44,620 nucleotides of DNA from a virus: the IMG/VR virus record IMGVR_UViG_3300037247_000112, positions 1-44,620 of that record; one strand, 5' to 3'. The notes beneath the pieces were generated by a model, which saw only the letters and a list, made by a program, of their open reading frames with translations, had not been told where the DNA came from and searched no databases. Numbering within the stretch: the first letter of the stretch is position 1; the number at the start of each line of letters is the position of its first letter. Of the stretch, positions 1 to 9,131 are shown in pieces. The position numbers and the translations under genes are program-made.

Positions 1-127
1 AGAATCTAATTGATTGGATTGATACAGGTGCTACATTTGCACAGCAAAGGTATATAACAGAAACGTATGAAGACTCTAATGGTCATGCTAAAATGTTATA
101 TCAAGGATGTGTATTAGAAAAGATTAA
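1..127. repeat. Terminal direct repeat, left copy (circular overlap)
   Basis: The first 127 bases are identical to bases 44494-44620. The portal reading frame is continuous when the two copies are merged, so this is one locus seen twice. A length of exactly 127 matches a common maximum assembler k-mer, so it is probably an assembly overlap rather than a packaged terminal repeat. Confidence 0.95.
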
Positions 128-1400
128 TCCTGAAGAGATTGTGTTTGATGTTACTGCATCGTCCTTTAAGAAGGCACGTAAGATTATACGTAAGACTTAT
201 GGCCTTGGTGATATACGTGCGCTAATAGATGAAGATGCTGCCACACCCTTCACCCACGAAATACTAGAAGAGATGCGTAGCACTAGGCAATCTGTTCGTA
301 GTTCTGGTATCACAGGCACTCATAGTGGAATTGATTGGAAAACTGAATCACTTACTAAAGCTGGCTTTGGTTCTTTATTAGAGTACATGCAGGGCGATAC
401 AGTAGAAGTGTTAGAATTTTATGGCGACTTTTATTCTATTGAAAGTGGAGAGTATTTAAAGAATCATAAGATTATTGTAGCTGACCGCAGGAAAGTTATT
501 AGTATGGAACCTATACGCTCTCGTAACGGTAGCCAGTATATTTACTATTCAGGATGGGAAGACCGCCCCGATAACTTAATGGGCATGTCACCTTTGGCTA
601 GGCTAGTGGGTATGCAGTACAAGTTAGATAAGCTTGAGAATCAACGAGCAGATGCCTTCGATAGAATTATTAACCCTGCTATAGTAGAGAAGGGTGATGT
701 AGAGTTCTATGGTATTCATGGTGCTCCCGGCGGGCGTTATGTAGTAGATGAGCAGGGAGATGTTACGGAGTTAAACTTAGATGCTAAGGTACTTAATGCA
801 GACTTCCAGATGCAGAACACAATGGAAATTATGGAAGAGATGGCAGGTAGTCCTCGCAACTCTTCAGGCTTCCGTACTCCGGGAGAGAAGACTAAGTTTG
901 AGGTACAGTTTTTAGAGAATGGTGCCAATAGAATCTTTAGAACTAAAACTAATAAGTTTGAGAAAGAGTTCATTGAGCCTATCTTAAATGATATGGTTGA
1001 ACTTGCATTAGATAATCTAGGAGAAACTGATTTAGTTTCTACAGAGAGTACAGAGTTTAGTACTCAGGAATTCTTAGCAGTAAGTAAATCAGACTTAAAC
1101 ATCAGTGGTACACTACGTGCCAGAGGCAGTCGCTTATTCGCAGAGAAGGCTAACGCCTTACAGAACTTACTAGGTATATTTAATACAGGCGCAGCAGAGT
1201 TAATTAAGCCTCATGTATCTAGGATTAAATTAGCTCAATCCTTTGAGGAGCTTGCTGATTTAAAAGAGCTAGGTATAGTTATTCCTAACATAGGGATACA
1301 AGAAGATGCACAATCACAACAACTAGCAAATCAGTCTCTACAAGCAACACAAGAAATTGATGCAGTTAATACGCTGCCTCCTGTAGAGGAAGATGAATAA
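1..1400 (+). CDS. Portal (head-tail connector) protein, 3' part of gene that continues from the window end
   Basis: The frame is open from base 3 and ends with TAA at 1400. Its real start is ATG 44109 at the other end; joined across the repeat it encodes 594 residues, the usual size of a T7-type podovirus portal. The dodecameric portal sits at the capsid vertex and is the DNA channel and terminase dock. Support comes from its place directly after the large terminase and before scaffold and capsid genes, and from portal-like stretches such as SPLARLVGMQYKLDKLEN (a helix-rich stem) and a charged C-terminal helical region. An ATG at 93 is internal and should not be taken as the start. The family call rests on context and general resemblance, not on a catalytic motif. 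Confidence 0.88.
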   Translation, partial: NLIDWIDTGATFAQQRYITETYEDSNGHAKMLYQGCVLEKINPEEIVFDVTASSFKKARKIIRKTYGLGDIRALIDEDAATPFTHEILEEMRSTRQSVRSSGITGTHSGIDWKTESLTKAGFGSLLEYMQGDTVEVLEFYGDFYSIESGEYLKNHKIIVADRRKVISMEPIRSRNGSQYIYYSGWEDRPDNLMGMSPLARLVGMQYKLDKLENQRADAFDRIINPAIVEKGDVEFYGIHGAPGGRYVVDEQGDVTELNLDAKVLNADFQMQNTMEIMEEMAGSPRNSSGFRTPGEKTKFEVQFLENGANRIFRTKTNKFEKEFIEPILNDMVELALDNLGETDLVSTESTEFSTQEFLAVSKSDLNISGTLRARGSRLFAEKANALQNLLGIFNTGAAELIKPHVSRIKLAQSFEELADLKELGIVIPNIGIQEDAQSQQLANQSLQATQEIDAVNTLPPVEEDE

Positions 1401-1703
1401 GTGAAGACTATACGTTTAGTAAACAAACTAGAAAAGATACAGAACTTAACGCCAAGTGAAAAACGCAGCACAGCTGCTGCCTTTAATAACAGCAAAGCAG
1501 TCATTGGCTGCATAACAGATTACCTAAGTAATGAGATACAACGTATTGATAAAGTTCTAAATAACCCAGTAAAGTTGTATCAGAATAACAATGCAAATAA
1601 CTTCGTAGCGTTCAAACTAGCAGAACGTGCGAGTATGATTACACTTCTATTATTGTTGACGGAACAGATAGAAGTACTTGACGCGACCAGCGTAGGAGAG
1701 TAA
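1401..1703 (+). CDS. Unknown 100-residue protein between portal and scaffold
   Basis: The gene begins with GTG immediately after the portal stop codon, with no spacer, and ends 1 nt before the next start, so translation is probably coupled. The product looks fully alpha-helical with basic and hydrophobic faces (for example ASMITLLLLLTEQIEVL near the C-terminus). I do not recognise the family. Its position between portal and scaffold suggests a head-assembly accessory role, which is inference only. Confidence 0.75.
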   Translation: MKTIRLVNKLEKIQNLTPSEKRSTAAAFNNSKAVIGCITDYLSNEIQRIDKVLNNPVKLYQNNNANNFVAFKLAERASMITLLLLLTEQIEVLDATSVGE

Positions 1704-1704
1704 A

Positions 1705-2427
1705 ATGACTAATAGTTTATTTAGTAATAACGATGATAGTTCTAATAACCAAACGGACTTAACAGGTGAAGATGCCTTAAAGTTAATGGTAGGCGAAGGT
1801 GGTAAGTATGCCTCCGCAGAAGAATTAGCAAAAGCCATGGTGTATAGCCAAAGCCATATTACTAAGCTTGAGCAAGAAGCGACCAGCTTTAAAGATAATC
1901 AGGCAAAGCAGACAAGTATAGACGATATACTAACTGCCATTAAAGCAGGACAAAGTAACGACAACCAACCAGATGATAACCAGAACCATTCCGACCAGAA
2001 TGATAAAGGCGCTAGTGAAGTTGATATTACCAAGACTGTACAGGAAGCATTTGACGTGCAGACACGTAACCGACAATCCGATACTAATACAAAATTAGTC
2101 ACGGACACATTAAGTAAGTCGTTAGGTGTAAGAGCTAATGAAGTGTATTCCAAGGTAGGAAAAGACTTAGGTGTGGACTTAGATGAGTTATCTAAAACCT
2201 CTCCTGAAGCTGTTATACGCTTATGTACTGGGCAGGGACAACCTAACCAGCAGCAGAGTAGTCTACCCGCAAGTACTGTTCATAACCATAGCACCTCAGT
2301 AGGAGGTGAACTTGATTACAAAGGTATTCAAGACCTTTATAAAAAGGGTGGTATGACAATCGACCAAAAATTTAGATTGGAACAACAACAAGCACAGAAG
2401 CTTGGTAGTAAGTTTTTCAATCAGTAA
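1705..2427 (+). CDS. Capsid scaffolding protein (putative)
   Basis: This 240-residue protein is acidic and rich in Asn, Gln, Asp and Ser. It has a helical segment near residues 50-75 and a long polar disordered middle (about 85-120) full of DNQ repeats. It ends in a basic/Gln-rich helix (KFRLEQQQAQKLGSKFF) of the kind that contacts coat protein. It lies directly upstream of the major capsid gene, where podoviruses place the scaffold. Scaffolds guide procapsid assembly and leave before packaging. Sequence identity in this family is poor, so the call rests on composition and order. The start is the ATG after an AGGAG site. Confidence 0.8.
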   Translation: MTNSLFSNNDDSSNNQTDLTGEDALKLMVGEGGKYASAEELAKAMVYSQSHITKLEQEATSFKDNQAKQTSIDDILTAIKAGQSNDNQPDDNQNHSDQNDKGASEVDITKTVQEAFDVQTRNRQSDTNTKLVTDTLSKSLGVRANEVYSKVGKDLGVDLDELSKTSPEAVIRLCTGQGQPNQQQSSLPASTVHNHSTSVGGELDYKGIQDLYKKGGMTIDQKFRLEQQQAQKLGSKFFNQ

Positions 2428-2439
2428 TAGGAATTTATT

Positions 2440-3390
2440 ATGTCTGGTAATACTACATCCAACTCCGACAGTATAATTCGCTCCGAGTTATGGCAAGTCC
2501 AGTTGGAAGAGATTTTACATGAGAATCTAATGGGCGTACCGTTTGTACGTCAAGTTGATTTTCCCGATGGTACAGCATTTACTATGCCATCTATAGGTAC
2601 ACCTTTAGTGCGTGACCTACCAGAAAGCGCTGAAGTTACATTTGATGCATTAGATACTGGTGAAACCACTATCACAATGAATGCTCCTATAATTGCAGCT
2701 AACAGCCTAAGCCAAGTGTTGATGGAGGATAGTATGTGGGCTGCTGAAGCAGTAGCGTCTATCCCTGTTGAGCAAGCACAAGCTATTATGGAACGCTTTG
2801 AAACTGACACACTAGCACTAGCTATGCAGCAGTTTGGTGGTGTTGATGATGAGAACTTAATTAATGGCGTAGCACATCGTAAGATTGCTAGCGGTACTAA
2901 TGAAGTTATAGCTACCACAGATTTTGCATTTGCAGGATTTAGCTTGAAGAAGGCTAAGATTGCGCGTAAAAACTTAATAGCTATAGTTGACCCGTCAGTG
3001 GCGTTTACATTAGAAACTTTAAGCAACCTAAGTAACGTTAGTAATAACGCTCGTTGGGAAGGTATCATTGAAACTGGCATCGAACAGAACTTCCGTTTCA
3101 TCCGTAACATTTATGGCTTTGATGTATTTGAAAGTAACATGTTGCCTACTATGAATGAAACAATTGATGGTAAGACTACTACTGCGGGTAAGGCTAATAT
3201 CTTTACTTCACTAGCTCGTCCTTCAATTGCTCCTTTTGTGTTAGCATGGAGACGTAAGCCTTTGTTAGTTTCTGAATGGAACAACAAGAAGAAGCAAACT
3301 GAAATTGATACCACTGCTCGTTGGGGTTCAGGTTTAGTTCGTGATGAGAACTTAGTAGTAATCGGTAGTGATACCGACCAAGTATCGTAG
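2440..3390 (+). CDS. Major capsid protein (HK97-fold expected)
   Basis: The 316-residue product follows the scaffold gene at a 12-nt gap. It has the features of podovirus coat proteins: a helical N-arm (SELWQVQLEEILHENLMGVPFVRQV), a beta-rich segment with MNAPIIAANSLSQVLMEDSMW, a long spine-like helix (EQAQAIMERFETDTLALAMQQFG), and a late segment with the pattern EDxx..R. followed by WGSGLVRDENLVVI. There is no N-terminal protease or delta domain, so capsid assembly relies on the separate scaffold. The fold assignment is from family knowledge; length, position and the internal pattern make coat protein the only good candidate here. Confidence 0.9.
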   Translation: MSGNTTSNSDSIIRSELWQVQLEEILHENLMGVPFVRQVDFPDGTAFTMPSIGTPLVRDLPESAEVTFDALDTGETTITMNAPIIAANSLSQVLMEDSMWAAEAVASIPVEQAQAIMERFETDTLALAMQQFGGVDDENLINGVAHRKIASGTNEVIATTDFAFAGFSLKKAKIARKNLIAIVDPSVAFTLETLSNLSNVSNNARWEGIIETGIEQNFRFIRNIYGFDVFESNMLPTMNETIDGKTTTAGKANIFTSLARPSIAPFVLAWRRKPLLVSEWNNKKKQTEIDTTARWGSGLVRDENLVVIGSDTDQVS

Positions 3391-3399
3391 GAGAATAGT

Positions 3400-3912
3400 A
3401 TGACTCGTATAAGTATTACAGCGGGTGCAAGTGCTGGCAGCAAACGTAGAGCAGCTACTCACTATGGAGAGCGTAACATTGAAGATGTGTTGCCTAGTAA
3501 ATTCGCCAAGGATAACGGTGAAGTAAAATTACTACACACGTTTAGCTTTGATGATTTGCCTGTAGTTGGATTGGATGAGGCGATACTACGTATCCCTGCC
3601 AATGCCTTTATAGTTCGTGCAACGCTAAGAGTTATTACACCACTGGCGGGTACTACACCTACAGTGACAATCGGCTTAACAGAGCCTGATGGTACTACCA
3701 TTGATGCTGATGGTATTGATGTTGCTATAGCAGCCTCCGCACTAAGCTCTATCGGTGAGACAGTGTTATGTGACGGTGCGCTAGTAGCAGGACTAGTTGG
3801 TATTGGTGCTGAAGATGGTCAGATTGTTGTGACCACTGGTGGTACTGTAACAGCAGGTAAGTTTGTACTTGAGACAGTATACAAAGAGTTATTAGACCGC
3901 GCTGCATCTTAG
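3400..3912 (+). CDS. Head decoration / minor capsid protein (putative)
   Basis: This 170-residue protein follows the capsid gene after an AGGAG ribosome site. The sequence is dominated by beta strands with many Gly, Thr and Val residues. It resembles jelly-roll phage cement proteins (strand pattern FIVRATLRVITPL, then PTVTIGLTEPDGTTIDADG, then GKFVLETVYKELL at the end). It is the last gene before an intrinsic terminator, so it is co-transcribed with coat protein and should be made in quantity. A head fibre is the main alternative. Confidence 0.6.
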   Translation: MTRISITAGASAGSKRRAATHYGERNIEDVLPSKFAKDNGEVKLLHTFSFDDLPVVGLDEAILRIPANAFIVRATLRVITPLAGTTPTVTIGLTEPDGTTIDADGIDVAIAASALSSIGETVLCDGALVAGLVGIGAEDGQIVVTTGGTVTAGKFVLETVYKELLDRAAS

Positions 3913-3938
3913 GATTTAGCAAGGACTTAGTTTAAATT

Positions 3939-3966
3939 GGGAGCCTTGTGCTCCCCTTTTTATTTT
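3939..3966 (+). terminator. Intrinsic terminator after capsid/decoration genes
   Basis: GGGAGC (3939-3944) and GCTCCC (3950-3955) form a perfect 6-bp stem with loop CTTGT, followed by CTTTTTATTTT. It lies between the decoration gene and the beta-helix fibre gene. It probably lowers read-through so that coat and decoration proteins outnumber tail proteins. Confidence 0.9.
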
Positions 3967-3980
3967 ATAAGGAATACAAT

Positions 3981-5246
3981 ATGACTTTACACAATGCCTT
4001 AACAGGTGTGGAGTTACATGAAACTAAAGGAGCAGCAGGTGCCACTAGAGGGCATATACTAGTTGCTAGTGGAGCAGGTACTGCTGTGTACCAAGCCTTA
4101 TTAGGGAACGTGGTTTATGTTAATACTTTAGCAGACTTACCTACAGCAGCAGGTGGTAAGATTACATTACTTGCTAGTACCACTTATCTATTTGGGGCAA
4201 ACATAAACATAGGTACTGACTTCTTGCAATTTAGTACAGGGTCAAGTGTGCAAAGCAGGGCAGCATTTACAGCTATCATTACCTATACAGGAACTACTCC
4301 TATGTTACAAGGGACTGATGTTAATGTCACTGTAAATGATATTAACATTGTTTGTAGTAACTCAGATGTATTTGGGCTGAACGACACTGGGGGAGGTGGT
4401 AATAGTATAGCTTTAGTAAGTAATTTTGTAATACTAGCATGTAAAGGAGTAGGTACAATTGATAACTTAAATGCTATGGTATTTACTAATGTTACAGCAA
4501 TTGATTGTACGTCAGGAATGACGATTACAGGAACTAATTGGTCTGCCCTACGTATGACCTCTGTTAACTTTCAAAGTACTAGTACAACATTTATAGGTAT
4601 GGACTTTACAGGCTCTGTACAAAAGGCTCTAGTTTTAGATGCTATGATATTTACAGGCGGTACAGGCAGTATAGGAATTAAAGGAGACGCAGCTAACGCT
4701 AATATCAGTGCTAACTTTATCGCAGCTGTGACAGATACTCAGTTCACAGGAGTAACTACTCCTTTGTCTGGCATTACTACAGACGATTTTCGTTGGGACT
4801 TTCAAGGTAACGGTGTTGTAGCTGATAGTAATGCCGATGCTATGGTTTCTCTGACAGCTAATGCTACAGTCACTACACTAGCTGTAGGTGTTCCCGCGCT
4901 AATAGCAGGTACTTGGGTAGTTGAACGCGAGTCTATGTTCACTGGCACTACAGGCGGGCGCATCACCTATAATGGTGAAAGAGATTTGACTACCCCTATT
5001 GATATAACTATAACACTCAATCCTGTTTCTGGTACTAATAAAGTGTTCAGAGCTTACTTAGCCTTAAATGGTGCCGTTATTGTTAATAGTGGTAAAGCTA
5101 TACGTTTAGATAACGCTGACCCCTTAGCTATTACTGTGCCATGGCAGCTCAAGTTAACTACGGGAGACTTCTTAGAAGTGTTCGTAGAGAACGAGACTGA
5201 TAGTATTGACGTTACAGTAATAGATGGTGTAATGAGGGCGAGATAA
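3981..5246 (+). CDS. Beta-helix fibre / receptor-binding structural protein
   Basis: The 421-residue product starts at ATG 3981 after AAGGA; an earlier in-frame ATG at 3948 lies inside the terminator and is unlikely. The N-terminus (HNALTGVELHETKGAAGATRG) is of a kind often seen in virion-attached fibre proteins. The middle (about 40-280) is a chain of short beta strands with Asn, Thr and Val turns typical of a right-handed parallel beta-helix. The last 130 residues look like a jelly-roll cap. It probably trimerises and sits on the head or tail as a host-contact fibre. There is no obvious polysaccharide lyase or esterase catalytic motif. Function is inferred from architecture. Confidence 0.65.
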   Translation: MTLHNALTGVELHETKGAAGATRGHILVASGAGTAVYQALLGNVVYVNTLADLPTAAGGKITLLASTTYLFGANINIGTDFLQFSTGSSVQSRAAFTAIITYTGTTPMLQGTDVNVTVNDINIVCSNSDVFGLNDTGGGGNSIALVSNFVILACKGVGTIDNLNAMVFTNVTAIDCTSGMTITGTNWSALRMTSVNFQSTSTTFIGMDFTGSVQKALVLDAMIFTGGTGSIGIKGDAANANISANFIAAVTDTQFTGVTTPLSGITTDDFRWDFQGNGVVADSNADAMVSLTANATVTTLAVGVPALIAGTWVVERESMFTGTTGGRITYNGERDLTTPIDITITLNPVSGTNKVFRAYLALNGAVIVNSGKAIRLDNADPLAITVPWQLKLTTGDFLEVFVENETDSIDVTVIDGVMRAR

Positions 5247-5247
5247 C

Positions 5248-8200
5248 ATGGCTAGACAAAAGGCAGTCGAGACTCATATAGAGGTATCGAGGGGATTTGC
5301 TACTGAAGTAAACCCGGTAGTAGCAACACCAGAAGTACTAGTAGATATAGATAACTGTATCATTGCTAGGGACGGTACTATTCGTAGAAGATTAGGCGTA
5401 GAGTTAGAAGTTGGTTTCTCTACTAACTTAATAAACGGTGCGGCACTAGGTCTTGGGGAGTTAGATACTATTGCATTTGCTACTGACTTGTGGACTTCCG
5501 TAGCCAACATAGGGTCGTTTAATATAGTAGTACAGCAGATAGGAGCAGTACTACAATTCTTCTCTCAAGTGGGGGCACTGTCTAGTAACTTTCTTGGAGA
5601 GTTAGACCTCGCAGTTCACACTGTAGATTTGTCCCTAATGGTAGTTACACCCATGCAACTAACTTCAGGACTTGGTAAGTTATTTGTAGTAAATCCCTAC
5701 ATGGAGCCTGTTGTAATAACATTTGACGAGGGTACTTTTTTAGTAGAGACAACTACTTTACAGCAGCGAGACTTTGAGGGTCTTGATGATGGGCTAGCAA
5801 TAGATGAACGTCCTGACCTACTAACTAAGCTCCACTATTATAACCTACGTAATCAGGGATGGAGTGATGAGAACATTAACATATTTGCAGGCAGAGCCTC
5901 TACCACTAACCTGTGTACAGGTACTACTGGTACAGGACTAGCTGCGGATAGTAGTAAGGACTGGCCTAGTAACTCTGATATAATGACAGTGGGTATTGTA
6001 GTCAATAGTAGTGGAGATTTAGAGTTTGACCCTGAGTTTATAAGGGAAGACTTTCTAGGTAACACTCCTGCCCCTAAGGGACACTTCATATTAGATGCAT
6101 TCAACAAGGATTATAGTGCAGCTTTAAATTGTTCGGGAATTGATACAGCTGTAACTACTACACGCCCTGAAGCTATCGCATTTCACCAAGGACGTATATT
6201 CTATGCAGCGCCTCCGGGCAGAGCTGTAGGTAATGGTATATTCTACAGTCAGCAGCTCCTAGCAGACGATAGAAGAGGTAAATGCTTTCAAGAGGCAGAC
6301 TCTACAGCAGCAGAAGTTAATGACCTTGTAGCTACTGATGGAGGCTACCTACCTACCCCCGGAATAGGACAAGTGTATAGGCTACAAGAGATGTCGAATG
6401 GTATAGTTGTCTTCGCATCTAATGGTGTGTGGTATTTAACAGGAGCAGAGATAGGTAGTGCAGTCACAGGTACTAGCTTACGTCTTGATAAAGTATACTC
6501 TTCAGGGGTTTTAGGTGCAGCTAGTATAGTGGAGGCTGAAGGAAATATATACTTCTTTAGTGAAGAAGGCATTATGAAGGCTAATATAACTATTGAAGGC
6601 GTTAAAATAGAGAATATATCTAAGAGTAGCATACAAAGATTCTACACAGCTATTGATACAGCTGCTCGTGCAAAAACTGTATCTGTGTTTATACCTACTG
6701 AACGTAAGATTTTCTGGGCATACAGCTCTCCTGCGGTGGCAAGCTCTAGCTTAGATAAATTATTGATTCTTGATTTAGATGTGGGAGGCTATTATAAGTA
6801 CTCCATACAATATGATGATGTTCAAGTTTACCCTCAGATTATAGGCGTAAGTAAGGTAGCACCACTAGCACGTAATACTACTGTAGCCACTGTAATAACT
6901 ACAAATGGTATTCCAGTAACTACATCAGATGGTGTAACGTTAGTCACAGCTAATATTATTGTAGACTCAAGCCAAACACCTGAGTTAAAGTTAGCAACCT
7001 TAGTTGAGGATACAGGGCTAGGAGGACATCTGTCCACATTCGCTACATTTGATAGGGGCAACTTCCGCGACTGGACAAGCTCTACAGTAACTGGTTTAGG
7101 TTTACCTATGGTATCCTCTATTGACTTTGCACAAACTGCTATGGGAGCAGTACATACAAATGGCAGACCTACACACGTAAATACATACTACTCTAAAAGT
7201 TCAAAGAATGTTCCCGGAATACGTACACTAACGACAGCAGGTGCATTGGGATGTAGTACGGGAGTAAACCTTGTACTACTGATAGACATCTCTAACTCTA
7301 TGGTAGCGTCTGGCTTCTTGACAAGTGATATAAAGCCGGGAATTAAGGGATTGATAACTGATTTACTAAGTAGTGTTAGTGGTATTAGTATAGCACTAGA
7401 TGGATTTTCTACGGACACTGCGAATTTTGCAGGCTTTACCGACAATGAGGCTACCCTACATGCAGCAGTGGACACCGCCTATGCTGACCCTATTGCAGCA
7501 CAAGCTACTGCCTTGGGACTTGGTATAGACTTAGCAGCAACAACACTAACAGGTGCTACAGGCTTTAAGAGCCAAGTAATATTTATAGTTACTGACGGAG
7601 TGGGTAACATTCCAACAGGTAGTGGATTACAGGCAGGTGTAGATTCTGCCGCAGCGTTAACTAACACAGAAATTTATGTAGGTGGTATCGGTGGTAGAGA
7701 TGGGTTTAACGACTTATACCTTGAGACATATATAGCAACCACTCCTGCGCATTATTCGCAGATAGATGATTATGATGAAATGATAGTTGAATTAGCTAAA
7801 GTGGCTACATGTCCCTCACAAGTACCTGTACCAGTGGACTACTTGAACACTACGTTTGCTACAAACTGGAAGATGTCTACAACTACATTAGATGTATCAA
7901 ACAAGAGAGTAGAATGGATACAGGATTTTGGATTATATGTTCTGGTATCAGAGGCGTTTGCGCAGTTTGACACTACTAATATAGAATGCATACACACTAG
8001 TCCTGACGGTATCACTTGGACAGCACGAGATGTGGCTTTAAAGACCGCAGCGTTAGGAGATGTGGCTTACTCATCAGCCTTAGGCTTAGCAGTGGCAGTA
8101 GGAGTACAAGACCCCTTCGAGGGCTTCGGAGCAATCAAAGGCTTCCGTACGTCAACGGATGGTATCACATGGGTTGAAACATCTGCTCCTACAGATGCCT

Positions 8201-8823
8201 TTTATTATGGTGTCATGTGGTCAGCTGCTAAGAGTTTGTTCATAGCATCAGGTGATGATGGTATATTCAGTAGCACAGATGGTGTTACTTGGGTGAACAG
8301 AGAGAGTGGTGATGCGTTTGATAAGGTAGCCTACGCTGATTCCTTAGGGTTGTTTGCAGCTCCTACACGTAATGGAGACGATGTATACACCAGCTCTGAT
8401 GGTATCACATGGGCGATAACTGCTGCTGCCTTGCCACAGAACTCATTCCGTGACATAACTTGGTCAGAGTCCTTAGGTAACTTTGCAGCAATATCTGTAG
8501 TTAATAGTTTATCTCAGGGCGTAGCTCACAGCAGTAATGGCACAACATGGACAGTGGCTACGGTTGTTGGTGATGGAGAAAAAGGAAGACGCTCAGTTAA
8601 GTGGTTCCCGGTAGAAGGGAAGTTTATATCAGTAGATGATGGTGACAATGCACATAACATAATATCTAGTACAGATGGTATAACATGGATTGAAGAGACA
8701 GCTCTAACAGAGTGGCCTGCTGGCACAACACTAGTAGACATAACCCGTAAGAGTGCAACAGAGTGGGTAGTTATAAGAGAAAGTGGTATGGTAGCTTTCC
8801 GTAGCATAGCAGCACCCTTTTAA
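5248..8823 (+). CDS. Tail nozzle protein with inserted von Willebrand A domain and beta-propeller
   Basis: This 1191-residue protein begins as a T7 gp12-like tail tube (nozzle) protein. Residues about 14-50 have the typical VDIDNCIIARDGTIRRRLG pattern, and residues about 590-650 match the late nozzle region (DRGNFRDWTSS, then THVNTYYSKSS). It then departs from the family. Residues about 670-855 are a von Willebrand A domain with a full metal site: D680, S682 and S684 in DISNS, T754, and D783 in VTDG. Residues about 860-1191 hold six repeats ending S-x-D/N-G-x-T-W (Trp at 924, 975, 1015, 1055, 1101, 1147), as in a BNR/sialidase-like beta-propeller. The conserved C-terminal nozzle segment is missing here but is found in the next gene. 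The likely role is the DNA exit tube with a large host-binding head at its tip. Confidence 0.85.
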   Translation: MARQKAVETHIEVSRGFATEVNPVVATPEVLVDIDNCIIARDGTIRRRLGVELEVGFSTNLINGAALGLGELDTIAFATDLWTSVANIGSFNIVVQQIGAVLQFFSQVGALSSNFLGELDLAVHTVDLSLMVVTPMQLTSGLGKLFVVNPYMEPVVITFDEGTFLVETTTLQQRDFEGLDDGLAIDERPDLLTKLHYYNLRNQGWSDENINIFAGRASTTNLCTGTTGTGLAADSSKDWPSNSDIMTVGIVVNSSGDLEFDPEFIREDFLGNTPAPKGHFILDAFNKDYSAALNCSGIDTAVTTTRPEAIAFHQGRIFYAAPPGRAVGNGIFYSQQLLADDRRGKCFQEADSTAAEVNDLVATDGGYLPTPGIGQVYRLQEMSNGIVVFASNGVWYLTGAEIGSAVTGTSLRLDKVYSSGVLGAASIVEAEGNIYFFSEEGIMKANITIEGVKIENISKSSIQRFYTAIDTAARAKTVSVFIPTERKIFWAYSSPAVASSSLDKLLILDLDVGGYYKYSIQYDDVQVYPQIIGVSKVAPLARNTTVATVITTNGIPVTTSDGVTLVTANIIVDSSQTPELKLATLVEDTGLGGHLSTFATFDRGNFRDWTSSTVTGLGLPMVSSIDFAQTAMGAVHTNGRPTHVNTYYSKSSKNVPGIRTLTTAGALGCSTGVNLVLLIDISNSMVASGFLTSDIKPGIKGLITDLLSSVSGISIALDGFSTDTANFAGFTDNEATLHAAVDTAYADPIAAQATALGLGIDLAATTLTGATGFKSQVIFIVTDGVGNIPTGSGLQAGVDSAAALTNTEIYVGGIGGRDGFNDLYLETYIATTPAHYSQIDDYDEMIVELAKVATCPSQVPVPVDYLNTTFATNWKMSTTTLDVSNKRVEWIQDFGLYVLVSEAFAQFDTTNIECIHTSPDGITWTARDVALKTAALGDVAYSSALGLAVAVGVQDPFEGFGAIKGFRTSTDGITWVETSAPTDAFYYGVMWSAAKSLFIASGDDGIFSSTDGVTWVNRESGDAFDKVAYADSLGLFAAPTRNGDDVYTSSDGITWAITAAALPQNSFRDITWSESLGNFAAISVVNSLSQGVAHSSNGTTWTVATVVGDGEKGRRSVKWFPVEGKFISVDDGDNAHNIISSTDGITWIEETALTEWPAGTTLVDITRKSATEWVVIRESGMVAFRSIAAPF

Positions 8824-8839
8824 TATTTAGGAGAAACTA

Positions 8840-9127
8840 ATGACACCATCCACATTGAACAGCTGTATATTAACTGCTAAGTTTGGATGGAGTAGCACTG
8901 ACCTGATAGGTAGGTGGTCTACTCCGCAAGAGACTTATAAACTACGTACACAAGAACTGGCTAAGGTCGGGGGAGTTGAGGAAGACTACCCCTATGATGT
9001 AGTAACCACTAGGGTAAGAGTGAGAGGCAGTGGCGAAGTAATGCTGCTGCATTATGAATCCTCAGATGGTAAAGATTTTGAGATGGCAGGTAGAGTAACA
9101 CCATTCACAGCTGAAACAGAGGGGTAA
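8840..9127 (+). CDS. Detached C-terminal segment of the tail nozzle
   Basis: This 95-residue protein matches the very end of T7 gp12-like nozzle proteins, with a cysteine-led strand (NSCILTAKFGWSS), then GRWSTPQETYKLR, then the hallmark end VRVRGSGEVMLLHYESSDGKDFEMAG. It has its own AGGAG site and ATG, and lies in a different frame from the 1191-residue protein upstream, so it is translated separately. It most likely completes the nozzle fold in trans, next to the residues that precede the von Willebrand A insertion. This pairing is an inference from family pattern and adjacency. Confidence 0.75.
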   Translation: MTPSTLNSCILTAKFGWSSTDLIGRWSTPQETYKLRTQELAKVGGVEEDYPYDVVTTRVRVRGSGEVMLLHYESSDGKDFEMAGRVTPFTAETEG

Positions 9128-9131
9128 TATA

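Noticed and set aside
3948-3980. Longer start of the beta-helix fibre
   Set aside because: It lies within the terminator hairpin, while ATG 3981 has AAGGA upstream.
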